A stretch of 64,000 bases of DNA from Parvibaculum sp. (lineage in GTDB: Bacteria; Pseudomonadota; Alphaproteobacteria; Parvibaculales; Parvibaculaceae): the NCBI RefSeq assembly GCF_030651915.1, contig NZ_JAUSBV010000002.1, positions 262,414 through 326,413 on the forward strand. Direction: 5' to 3'. The position numbers were made by a program, and so were the translations under genes. The notes under the pieces were generated by a model, which did no database searches, had not been told where the DNA came from, and was given only the letters and a program-made list of their open reading frames with translations. This document shows, piece by piece, positions 35,746 through 43,781 of the stretch (its first letter is position 1; every line of letters begins with the position of its first letter).

Positions 35746-37272
35746 ATGCTGCGCGCCCTGTTTATCTTTGTCGTTATCGCGCTTCTGAGCGCGCTCGCAA
35801 TCTGGCTCGCCGACAATCCCGGCGAGTTGACGATGCACTGGCGCGGCTATGAAATCCGCACCAGTTTTGTTGTTGGTGTCGGCGCGATGGCGCTCGCGGC
35901 CTTTCTGGTGCTGCTCGTCTATCGCGTCGTGTCGATCTTTGTCGATACGCCGGCCAGCGTCTCGGCATTTCTCGAAAAGCGCCGCCAGCAAAAAGGCTTC
36001 CTGGCACTTTCGCGCGGCATGGTCGCCGTTGCCGCGGGCGATGCGGCAGATGCAAAGCGCTATGCGGCGCAGGCGCACAAGCTGCTCGATGCGCCGCCGC
36101 TGACACTGCTGCTTGCCGCGCAGGCTGCCCAACTCGAAGGCGACGAGACCTCTGCGACCGGTTACTTCGAACGGATGCTCGAAGCGCCGGAGACCGAGTT
36201 TCTGGGTTTGCGCGGGCTGTTCATCCAGGCGCGGCGGGCCGGCGATCGGGATCTGGCGCTTGCTCACGCGCGACGTGCCTTCGAACTTCGGCCGCAAACG
36301 CCCTGGGCGGCACAGGCGGTGTTCGAAATCGAAGCCGCCGAGGAGGACTGGGACGCGGCGCTGAAGACGCTTGATCGCGAAGTGTCGGCACGGGTCATTT
36401 CACGCGACATGGCGCGCCGCCGCCGCGCGGTTCTCCTGACCGGCAAGGCGATGACGGCCGTCGAGGCTGCGCGTGGACAGACAGGCGAGGCGCGAAGCGC
36501 AGCACTTGAAAAAGCCGTCGCCCTGGCGCTCGACGCGGTGGCGCTCGCGCCAACATTTCCGCCGACGGTAGCGCTTGCGGCGCGGCTCTGTGCCGAGACC
36601 GGACGTACGCGCAAGTCGGCGCGGCTGCTCGAGGCGGCCTGGAGCGCCGCGCCGCATCCCGAGCTCGCCGATGTCTGGCTCGACATGATCGAAGGCGAAA
36701 GCGGTTATGACCGTGCGGTTCGCGCGCGTGTACTGGCGGCGCACCATCCGGATCATATCGAGAGCCGCATTCTTGTCGCACGCGGCGCGATCGGTGCGCG
36801 CGACTGGCCGGCAGCGCGCGAAGCGCTCGGCGCCTATGTCGGACCCGACGCACATGAAGTGCCGACGCAGCGTATCTGCGAGCTGATGGCTGAAATCGAA
36901 GAAGGTGCGTTTGGCGACAGAGGCGCGGCGCGGGGCTGGCTTGCCCGCGCGCTTCATGCACCGGAAGACCCGCTCTGGACTGGCGAAGGCTATCGGTCGT
37001 CGCGCTGGTCGCCGATCAATCCGATGACGGGCGCCTTCGATCAGCTGGTCTGGACGGCGCCCGTCATCGGCCTTGCGCGCGAGGTGCAACGGCCTGTCGC
37101 GTTCGAGGCGGAGGCGGCGAGAGCGGAAACGCCGGCACCGGCGGCTGTGGGCGTTTCGTTGCCGGCGCGGGTGGCGACCAAGGAGACGGTCGTCTTTCAA
37201 CCGCCCTTGCCTGACGATCCGGGCCCGGACGGTGCTGCCGAAGAGACGCAAGAGGGGGAACGGAAATGGTGA
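35746..37272 (+). CDS. HemY-like TPR membrane protein
   Basis: This 508-residue protein has two N-terminal membrane helices (about residues 2-22 and 38-64) separated by the HemY_N motif ADNPGELTMHWRGYEI, followed by TPR-type helices and a conserved end (WRCE-like region replaced by YRSSRWSPINPMTGAFDQLVWTAP). HemY_N proteins are linked genetically to late heme synthesis but their biochemical role is unknown; they are not protoporphyrinogen oxidase. It starts 7 bp after the mitofilin gene. Confidence 0.92.
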   Translation: MLRALFIFVVIALLSALAIWLADNPGELTMHWRGYEIRTSFVVGVGAMALAAFLVLLVYRVVSIFVDTPASVSAFLEKRRQQKGFLALSRGMVAVAAGDAADAKRYAAQAHKLLDAPPLTLLLAAQAAQLEGDETSATGYFERMLEAPETEFLGLRGLFIQARRAGDRDLALAHARRAFELRPQTPWAAQAVFEIEAAEEDWDAALKTLDREVSARVISRDMARRRRAVLLTGKAMTAVEAARGQTGEARSAALEKAVALALDAVALAPTFPPTVALAARLCAETGRTRKSARLLEAAWSAAPHPELADVWLDMIEGESGYDRAVRARVLAAHHPDHIESRILVARGAIGARDWPAAREALGAYVGPDAHEVPTQRICELMAEIEEGAFGDRGAARGWLARALHAPEDPLWTGEGYRSSRWSPINPMTGAFDQLVWTAPVIGLAREVQRPVAFEAEAARAETPAPAAVGVSLPARVATKETVVFQPPLPDDPGPDGAAEETQEGERKW

Positions 37273-38282
37273 AGCGGATACTGGTCGGAACGCTGACGCT
37301 GATCGTTCTGGCGTTTGTGGTGATTGTCATTTCGGTCATGCGGTTCGATGTGCCGCGTGAGGAACTGATCGGGAAATATGCTGGCGGTGCTTCGCAGTTC
37401 GTGACGCTGCCGTCGGGGGCCAGCGCGCATTTCCGCGATGAAGGCAATCGGGATGGCCCCGCTCTGGTGCTGGTTCACGGCTCCAATGCCTCGTTGCATA
37501 CATGGGAGCCCTGGGTTGCCGAACTCGGTGGCACTTACCGCATCATCAGCATGGACCTTCCGGGCCATGGCCTGACGGGTCGTGTCCCGGGTGACGACTA
37601 TAGCCGCGAAGGCATGGCGGCGTTCGTCCACGAACTGGCCGACGCGCTCGGCGTGACGCGGTTCGCGATCGGCGGAAATTCGATGGGCGGCGGCGTTTCG
37701 GCGCTTTATGCGATGGAGCATCCCGAGCGTGTCTCGGCGCTGATCCTGGTCGATTCTGCCGGTGTGCCGGTGGTGCGCGACGATACCGACCCGCCGCTTG
37801 CTTTCCGCCTCGCGCGGATGCCCGTTCTCAGCAAGGTCATGCGCTATGTCCTGCCGCGTTCGGTCGTCGAAGAGGGTGTGCGCAAGGTCTTTGTCGACCA
37901 GTCGAAGGTGACCGACGATATGGTGTCGCGCTATTTTGACTTGTCGTTGCACGAAGGCAATCGCGATGCGACGCGGATCCGTTTCGCAAGCTATGCCGGG
38001 CGCGATGAGGCGGCATTCGCGGAGCGTCTCGGGGCCATCGAGATGCCGACCCTGATCATCTGGGGCGACAAGGACCTGCTCATTCCGGTTGCCGCGGCCA
38101 ACACGTTCAAGGAGCGCATCCCGCATGCCGAACTCGTGATCTACGAGAATGTCGGCCATGTGCCGATGGAAGAGGTGCCGGTGGAGAGCGCGGCAGCAGT
38201 GGCGGCCTTTCTCGCGGTGGCGCTGGCCCCGCCGGCTTCAAGCGCTGTGGTGGTCGAGGAAGAACCGGAAGAGGTCGAATAG
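37266..38282 (+). CDS. Alpha/beta hydrolase with N-terminal membrane anchor
   Basis: The 338-residue protein has one membrane helix (residues about 5-25) and an alpha/beta hydrolase fold: VLVHGSNASLHTWEPWVAEL, the nucleophile in GGNSMGGG (Ser139), LIIWGDKDLLIP with the acid residue, and the catalytic His in ENVGHVPMEE. Substrate is unknown; the fold resembles the haloperoxidase/epoxide-hydrolase group. It overlaps the hemY-like gene by 7 bp and is therefore translationally coupled to the heme-gene run. Confidence 0.9.
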   Translation: MVKRILVGTLTLIVLAFVVIVISVMRFDVPREELIGKYAGGASQFVTLPSGASAHFRDEGNRDGPALVLVHGSNASLHTWEPWVAELGGTYRIISMDLPGHGLTGRVPGDDYSREGMAAFVHELADALGVTRFAIGGNSMGGGVSALYAMEHPERVSALILVDSAGVPVVRDDTDPPLAFRLARMPVLSKVMRYVLPRSVVEEGVRKVFVDQSKVTDDMVSRYFDLSLHEGNRDATRIRFASYAGRDEAAFAERLGAIEMPTLIIWGDKDLLIPVAAANTFKERIPHAELVIYENVGHVPMEEVPVESAAAVAAFLAVALAPPASSAVVVEEEPEEVE

Positions 38283-38351
38283 GGCGGTTGCCAAAGGGCG
38301 CGGGGCGGGGTATCTGAGGCCCTTGAGCGGCTGGGTTTCTGCCGCTCCGGC

Positions 38352-38427
38352 GCCGCTTTAGCTCAGTTGGTAGAGCACCTCATTCGTAATGAGGGGGTCG
38401 GGTGTTCGAGTCACCCAAGCGGCACCA
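38352..38427 (+). tRNA. tRNA-Thr (anticodon CGT)
   Basis: The acceptor stem GCCGCTT (38352-38358) pairs with AAGCGGC (38417-38423). The D-arm reads AGCTCAGTTGGTAGAGC, the anticodon loop TTCGTAA gives CGT, and the T-arm has TTCGAGT. Discriminator A is followed by encoded CCA (38425-38427). Confidence 0.97.
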
Positions 38428-38437
38428 TACCCCCCCT

Positions 38438-38470
38438 CTGTCACCGAACTGTCACAAAACTGTCATAAAT
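38438..38470 (+). promoter_or_regulatory. Triple 11-bp Pho-box-like array upstream of homospermidine synthase
   Basis: Three head-to-tail units CTGTCACCGAA, CTGTCACAAAA, CTGTCATAAAT start at 38438, 38449 and 38460. The 11-bp spacing and CTGTCA-y-AAA core equal the PhoB-binding consensus. The array begins 10 bp after the tRNA-Thr CCA and ends 46 bp before the synthase ATG on the same strand. No good -10 hexamer is visible, so regulation is a hypothesis. Confidence 0.55.
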
Positions 38471-38515
38471 CTTTCGCGGACGGAATTCCGACCGGGCACG
38501 AGATCGAGGCAAGTC

Positions 38516-39934
38516 ATGGCGTCCGACATCAAGCATGCCCGTTTCGAGGGCCGTATCGTCATTGTCGGCTTCGGCAGCATCGGGCAGGGCGTGCTGCCGC
38601 TGCTGCTCCGGCATATCGATGTCGCAGCGGAGCGGATTTCGATCCTGACCGCCGATGAGGGCGGGCGGGATGTCGCTGAAGCCTATGGTGTCGGGTTCGC
38701 AGTGACGCCGTTGCGCAAGGGTAATTACCTCTCGGTGCTCGATCCGCTGCTGTCGGCGGGCGACTTCCTGCTCAACGTCTCGGTCGATGTGTCGAGCCTG
38801 GCGCTGGTCGAATTCTGCCGCGCCAAGGGCGCGCTCTATCTCGACACCTGCATCGAGCCGTGGAGCGGTCAATATACCGATGCTTCGCGCTCGCCCTCGC
38901 AGCGTTCCAACTATGCGCTTCGCGAAAACGCCATGGCGCTGAAGGCGAAGCATGCGGGCGGACCGACAGCGATCCTGACGCATGGCGCCAATCCGGGCCT
39001 CGTCTCGCATTTCGTCAAACAGGCGCTTCTCGATATTGCCGCGGATACGAAGACGGCGGTCACAAAACCGCAAAGGCGCGAAGACTGGGCGCGGCTTTCG
39101 GCAAGGCTCGGCGTCAAGGTCATCCACATCGCCGAACGGGATACGCAAGTGTCGCCAACGCCCAAGCGCATCGGCGAGTTCGTCAATACCTGGTCGGTTG
39201 ACGGTTTTGTCAGCGAGGGCTGCCAACCGGCCGAGCTTGGCTGGGGCACCCATGAACGGCATTTCCCGGATGACGGGCATCGCCATGCCGGGGGGCCGGG
39301 CTGCGCGATCTATCTGGCGCGCCCGGGCGCCTCGACGCGGGTCCGGAGCTGGACGCCGAACGAAGGGCCTTATCACGGCTTTCTGATCACGCATGGCGAA
39401 GCGATTTCGCTGGCCGACTATTTCACGGTGCATGAAAACGGCGCCGCGCAATACCGGCCGACCGTTCACTATGCCTATCACCCTTGCGACGATGCCGTTT
39501 TGTCGGTGCATGAATTCGCCGGCAAGAACTGGCAGGTCCAGAAAGCCAGGCGGCTGATGATGGAGGAGATCAGCGCCGGCATCGACGAGCTGGGCGTGCT
39601 GCTGATGGGCCATGCGCGCGGCGCCTACTGGTATGGCTCACAGCTTTCGATCGAAGAGGCGCGCCGCCTTGTGCCGCATAACAACGCGACCAGCCTGCAG
39701 GTGACGGTGGCGGTGCTGGCCGGCGTCATCTGGGCGATCGAAAACGCCGGGCGCTGGATCGTCGAGCCGGAGGAAATGGATTTCGAGCGGATTCTCGAAA
39801 TCTGCCGGCCCTATCTCGGGAAGATGGTCGGCGCCTATAGCGACTGGACGCCGCTGCTCGACCGGGGCCTCCTTTTCGAGGAAGAACTCGACGAAGGCGA
39901 TCCCTGGCAATTCCGGAATTTCCGCGTCGTCTGA
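38516..39934 (+). CDS. hss: Homospermidine synthase
   Basis: This 472-residue NAD-dependent enzyme condenses putrescine-derived units to sym-homospermidine, the main polyamine of many Rhizobiales. It has an N-terminal Rossmann motif VIVGFGSIGQGVLPLLLRH, LLNVSVDVSSLALVEFC, DTCIEPWSGQY, HGANPGLVSHFVKQAL, and FLITHGEAISLADYF. Homology begins at ATG 38516 with GAGG upstream; an open frame starting inside the tRNA gene is excluded. It stands between tRNA-Thr and the kinase gene. Confidence 0.95.
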   Translation: MASDIKHARFEGRIVIVGFGSIGQGVLPLLLRHIDVAAERISILTADEGGRDVAEAYGVGFAVTPLRKGNYLSVLDPLLSAGDFLLNVSVDVSSLALVEFCRAKGALYLDTCIEPWSGQYTDASRSPSQRSNYALRENAMALKAKHAGGPTAILTHGANPGLVSHFVKQALLDIAADTKTAVTKPQRREDWARLSARLGVKVIHIAERDTQVSPTPKRIGEFVNTWSVDGFVSEGCQPAELGWGTHERHFPDDGHRHAGGPGCAIYLARPGASTRVRSWTPNEGPYHGFLITHGEAISLADYFTVHENGAAQYRPTVHYAYHPCDDAVLSVHEFAGKNWQVQKARRLMMEEISAGIDELGVLLMGHARGAYWYGSQLSIEEARRLVPHNNATSLQVTVAVLAGVIWAIENAGRWIVEPEEMDFERILEICRPYLGKMVGAYSDWTPLLDRGLLFEEELDEGDPWQFRNFRVV

Positions 39935-40169
39935 CCCGGAGGCGGCTGCCTCTTTCCGGCGCGGCCAGAAGCCAGAGCGCGGCGACGGCTCCGAGGGGCC
40001 GCCAGAGCCAAGCCGGTTTGCCGCATGATTTCCTCCCCGATCTGTCCTTGCCGGTCCGATATGCGGCAAATTTAGCGATTTTCTCAAGGGCCCGTTTACC
40101 TCCGGGCAAGGTGGCGGCGCGTATGCTGAGAGCCGGTCTCCTCCCAGGGGCAGGGCTCTGAAAACAGCA

Positions 40170-41042
40170 ATGTACGGCCAGAAAAACATATCGCAGGCGC
40201 GCCGCAAATCGCTGCTGGCGGACTACTCGACCGACCTTGGACAGTTGATGTCACGCCGGCGGTCGGAAGCGGCGTTGCGTACGGCCAAGATCGAGTCCGA
40301 TGCCGCGAGCCGTACCAAGTCCGAATTTCTCGCCAATATGAGCCATGAGCTGCGTACGCCGCTCAATGCGATCATCGGTTTTTCGGAGTTCATCCAGCAC
40401 ATTGCCGCGACCGGCAAGCCATCCGAAAAGACCGCCGAATATGCCGAGCATATCGCCGGCGCCGGACGGCATCTGCTCAACATCATTTCCGACATTCTCG
40501 ATATCTCGAAAATCGAAAGCGGCACATTCACGCTGTCGACCGAGCTCTACGGCCTGCGCGAACTGATCGACGCCTGTACGGTGCTGATCGAACCGCGTGT
40601 GCGCGAAAAAGGTCAGACGCTCGAAATCAGGGCCGACAAGGATCTACCGCAAGTGCCGGTCGATGTCCGGCGCATCAAGCAGGTGCTGATCAATCTGTTG
40701 TCGAATGCGCACAAGTTCACGCCCGAGGGCGGGCGCATCGTGCTGGTCGCGACGCGCGCCCCGGATGGCGGCGCCACGGTTGCCGTCGCCGATAGCGGTA
40801 TCGGCATGAACGAGAAGCAGCTCGCCTATGCGATGACACCGTTCGGCCAGGTGCAATCGAGCTATGCGCGCGGCCATGAGGGAACCGGCCTCGGTCTGCC
40901 GATCGCGGCGGCGCTGGCGCGCCTGCATGGCGGCGAGTTTCACGTTCATAGCGAACCGAACAAGGGGACGACCGTCTTCTTCACGCTGCCGCCGCAGCGT
41001 TCCGATCGGCACCCCCCCCTCTCACAAGGCCTGTTGCAATGA
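40170..41042 (+). CDS. Soluble sensor histidine kinase without a recognisable sensor domain
   Basis: The 290-residue protein contains only a short N-terminal helix region, a HisKA dimerisation domain with the phospho-acceptor His59 in MSHELRTPLNAIIGFSEF, and a HATPase domain with Asn179 (LINLLSNAHKF), Asp208 (VADSGIGM) and the GTGLGLPIA box (238-246). There is no membrane helix or PAS domain. It resembles the catalytic part of PdhS/PleC-type kinases. No response regulator is adjacent. Its TGA overlaps the next ATG as ATGA. Confidence 0.92.
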   Translation: MYGQKNISQARRKSLLADYSTDLGQLMSRRRSEAALRTAKIESDAASRTKSEFLANMSHELRTPLNAIIGFSEFIQHIAATGKPSEKTAEYAEHIAGAGRHLLNIISDILDISKIESGTFTLSTELYGLRELIDACTVLIEPRVREKGQTLEIRADKDLPQVPVDVRRIKQVLINLLSNAHKFTPEGGRIVLVATRAPDGGATVAVADSGIGMNEKQLAYAMTPFGQVQSSYARGHEGTGLGLPIAAALARLHGGEFHVHSEPNKGTTVFFTLPPQRSDRHPPLSQGLLQ

Positions 41043-42763
41043 GTGTCGCCGTACCGCCGCCTGCGCCGCAGGCCGATGTCGCGCCCGGCGGCCCGCCCGA
41101 ACCGGAGGCGCCGCCCTTTGTCGAGCGCCGTGGCGTCCCCGCCGCGCCGCCTCGCCGCATCGCGCATATCGTGTCGGTGTCGGGCTCGCAGGCGATCGCC
41201 GTACTCGAGCGCGACAAGACGCCGGGTGCGGAGCCGACGCGCGTCGAAATCGGCCAGCTGGTCAAGATGCCGACGCCGGCCGCGACCGTTGTCGGTCTTG
41301 TGTCGGCCGTCAGCGCGCCGTCACCCGCGATGGGCGGCGGCGAGGATATCGGTCTGATCGAAATCAATCTCGCCGGCGAAGTTGCCCTCGATCCCAAGGA
41401 CGGGCGGCTGAGCTTTCGCCGCGGTGTCGCCCATCTGCCGACGCTTGGCGATGCGGTGCTGCTGGCCGATCGTCACGATCTGACGCGTGTCTACACGCAG
41501 CCGAATGTCGCGACCATCGAAGTCGGTACGCTCTATCAGGACCCGGCGGTGCCGGCGCGTTTCCTGACCGACGATCTGCTGGCCAAACATTTTATCGTGG
41601 TCGGCACGACCGGCTGCGGCAAATCCTGCGCATTGACGGCGATCCTGCAACGCGTGCTGATGCAGCACGACCATGCCCATATCGTCGTTCTCGACGTACA
41701 CAACGAATATCCGGCGGCGTTCGGCGAACGCGCCGAGTTGATCGATCCGACCAATCTGCACCTGCCGTTCTGGCTGCTGAATTTCCAGGAACTGGCCGCG
41801 GCGCTGACCAGCGGCGACGCCGATCACGACGCCGAGGTCGAGATTCTCAGCGACGCCGTGCTGACCGCGAAGCGGCGCTATTCGGATGCTTCGTCGAGCC
41901 GCCAGCTGGCGCGCCGGCCTGGCGATCTCAGCGGCATGACGGTCGATGCGCCGACGCCGTTCCGTCTGTCCGATGTGCTGTCGGTGATCGACGAACAGCT
42001 TGGCAAGCTCGAACGGACGCAGAAGACGATGCCCTACCGGCGCCTGAAGAGCCGCATCGAAACGCTGGCGAGCGACCAGCGCTACAGCTTCATGTTCGGC
42101 AGCCTGACGGTGCAGGACACGATGACCGATATTCTCGGCCGGTTGTTCCGTGTACCGAATGACGGCCGGCCGATCACGGTGATCGACCTTTCGACCGTGC
42201 CGCCTGAAATTCTCGACGTGGTGATTTCGGTGATCGCGCGGCTCGCCTTCGACCTCGCCGTGTGGAGCAAGGGCGGATTGCCGATGCTGCTCGTTTGCGA
42301 AGAGGCGCATCGCTATGCGCCGGCAACGACCGGGAAAGGTTTCGAGCCGACGCGCCAGGCGCTGTCGCGCATCGCCAAGGAAGGACGCAAATACGGGTTG
42401 TCGCTGGCACTGGTGACGCAGCGTCCGTCGGAACTCGACGCGACCATTCTTTCCCAATGCAGCACCGCGGTGGCGATGCGGCTGTCGACCGAGCGCGACC
42501 AGCAGGTGATGCGCGCCAATACGCATGACGGGGCGCTCGACCTGCTCGATTTCCTGCCACTTCTGGGCGACCGCGAGGCGATCGTTCTGGGGCAGGGCGT
42601 TGCCATGCCGATGCGCATTCGCTTTCACGATGTCACCGCGAAGGGCCTGCCGCGCAACGTCAATACCGCCTTCTCCGATTCATGGAGCCGGCCCAATCTC
42701 GACCGCGCGGGCCTTGAGGCCATCGTCACGCGCTGGCGCCATGCGGGCCGCGAACGGCCCTGA
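41039..42763 (+). CDS. HerA/DUF87-type ATPase
   Basis: The 574-residue protein has a proline-rich N-terminus, a beta-barrel HAS-like region (about residues 40-150) and a RecA-like motor domain with Walker A GTTGCGKSC (189-197), Walker B MLLVCEEAHRYAP (Glu421/Glu422) and the downstream arginine-finger region RIAKEGRKYGLSLALVTQRPSELD. HerA-family motors translocate DNA, usually with the NurA nuclease, which is not visible here. It is translationally coupled to the histidine kinase gene by an ATGA overlap. Confidence 0.92.
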   Translation: MSVAVPPPAPQADVAPGGPPEPEAPPFVERRGVPAAPPRRIAHIVSVSGSQAIAVLERDKTPGAEPTRVEIGQLVKMPTPAATVVGLVSAVSAPSPAMGGGEDIGLIEINLAGEVALDPKDGRLSFRRGVAHLPTLGDAVLLADRHDLTRVYTQPNVATIEVGTLYQDPAVPARFLTDDLLAKHFIVVGTTGCGKSCALTAILQRVLMQHDHAHIVVLDVHNEYPAAFGERAELIDPTNLHLPFWLLNFQELAAALTSGDADHDAEVEILSDAVLTAKRRYSDASSSRQLARRPGDLSGMTVDAPTPFRLSDVLSVIDEQLGKLERTQKTMPYRRLKSRIETLASDQRYSFMFGSLTVQDTMTDILGRLFRVPNDGRPITVIDLSTVPPEILDVVISVIARLAFDLAVWSKGGLPMLLVCEEAHRYAPATTGKGFEPTRQALSRIAKEGRKYGLSLALVTQRPSELDATILSQCSTAVAMRLSTERDQQVMRANTHDGALDLLDFLPLLGDREAIVLGQGVAMPMRIRFHDVTAKGLPRNVNTAFSDSWSRPNLDRAGLEAIVTRWRHAGRERP

Positions 42764-42896
42764 GCTGCAAGCGCGGCGGCAGGGCCCATCGTCCGCGACC
42801 GAATGTCTCCCTGAATTGGCGGTCCGGGCGGGTGCGGCGGCGGCGATTTGGCGCTAGGTTGGTGCTCCTGTAGCCCTTTTGCCGAAAGTTTCCGCC

Positions 42897-43367
42897 ATGA
42901 CCTTCCCCATTGTCCGCGCCGCCCTGCTGCTGGTCTCGATTGCCGCTTTCGCCGCACCGGCAATGGCCGGCGACAAGGCCGGGATTGTGATCGCCGATGT
43001 CTGGGCGCGGGCCAGCGTGACGGCCACGAGCGCGGCCTATATGACCATCGAAAATGCCGGTGCGGACGACGATGTGCTGGTCGAGATGCGCTCGGATGCG
43101 GCGGAAAAGGTCGAAATTCACACCATGACGATGGATGGCATGGTGATGCGGATGCGCAAGCTGGACCGTCTGGCGCTTGCCGCCGGCGAGACCGCGCAGC
43201 TGGCGCCGGGCGGCTTGCATATCATGCTGATCCGCCTGCAGGCGCCGCTGGCCGAGGGCGATACCGTGCCGCTGACGCTGGTGTTCGAAAAGGCCGGCGA
43301 GATCGCGGTTGGCGCCGCGGTGCAGAAGGCCGGACATGGCGGGTCCGGTGGTCACCAGGGCCACTAG
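42897..43367 (+). CDS. Periplasmic copper chaperone PCu(A)C
   Basis: The 156-residue protein has a signal peptide (cleavage after Ala-Met-Ala, residue 24) and a PCu(A)C domain with the copper motif: His and Met residues in KVEIHTMTMDGMVMRMRKL and GGLHIMLIRL. A His/Gly-rich tail (GHGGSGGHQGH) may add metal affinity. PCu(A)C proteins deliver copper to cytochrome oxidase. The gene is followed directly by a strong hairpin. Confidence 0.93.
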   Translation: MTFPIVRAALLLVSIAAFAAPAMAGDKAGIVIADVWARASVTATSAAYMTIENAGADDDVLVEMRSDAAEKVEIHTMTMDGMVMRMRKLDRLALAAGETAQLAPGGLHIMLIRLQAPLAEGDTVPLTLVFEKAGEIAVGAAVQKAGHGGSGGHQGH

Positions 43368-43464
43368 AGTCTTTCAGTGTTTCGTGGAAACACTGAAAGA
43401 CTCCAGGTTGTTGTTTGGTCGCGCTTCTTTTCGGAAAACCGGATTCCACTTTTCCGAGAAGCGC
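43367..43464. repeat. Two adjacent Rhizobiales-type palindromic repeats
   Basis: The first hairpin (43367-43403) has 17-bp perfect arms GAGTCTTTCAGTGTTTC / GAAACACTGAAAGACTC with a GTG loop and starts at the last base of the chaperone stop codon. The second (43421-43464) pairs GCGCTTCT...TCGGAAAA with TTTTCCGA...AGAAGCGC around CCGGATTCCAC, the 'AACCGG-x-TTCCACTTTTCC' palindrome familiar from many Rhizobiales intergenic regions. Neither has a T-run. Confidence 0.7.
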
Positions 43465-43504
43465 TCTGGAGCCAACCGCCTGATTTGATTCGCGCATGGC
43501 TGAA

Positions 43505-43781
43505 ATGTTGCGCCGCATATAATCAGTGTGCGGTGCAACAAATTTAACGTTATCCGGCGTTATGCATTACAGCCGTGTCATTATTGCAATAGTGCGGCGC
43601 AATGTTGCATCGGGCCGCGCGCAAAGCCGCCGCCTGCCTTGACTCGAAGCTGCAATGAAGGTGGGCTAGCGCTTGAGGGATGCTGACTGGCCGGGGGGAC
43701 CAGTCGGAACTTGTTCCGCACCACCTCCCGATCCAGCCCGCAAAGTTAGTGAAGCAATCGAGGATCGAGGAGGATCGCTCC
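43505..43781 (+). promoter_or_regulatory. Upstream region of the DUF1302 gene with three TTGC-R-C-C-GCA sites
   Basis: The decamer TTGCRCCGCA occurs on the plus strand at 43508-43517 and on the minus strand at 43529-43538 and 43593-43602; the first two form an inverted repeat (43507-43539). The region is AT-richer than its surroundings. A TTGACT near 43638 is a weak -35 candidate. A GAGGAGGA ribosome site lies just before the ATG at 43782. No gene is visible between 43465 and 43781. Confidence 0.5.

Noticed and set aside
38352-38515. tRNA-Thr as an integration site with an island downstream
   Set aside because: No integrase, no direct repeat of the tRNA 3' end and only core-type genes follow.
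40864-42162. Alternative-frame 432-codon frame across the kinase-HerA junction
   Set aside because: It is a shadow of two well-supported genes, low complexity and Arg-rich.
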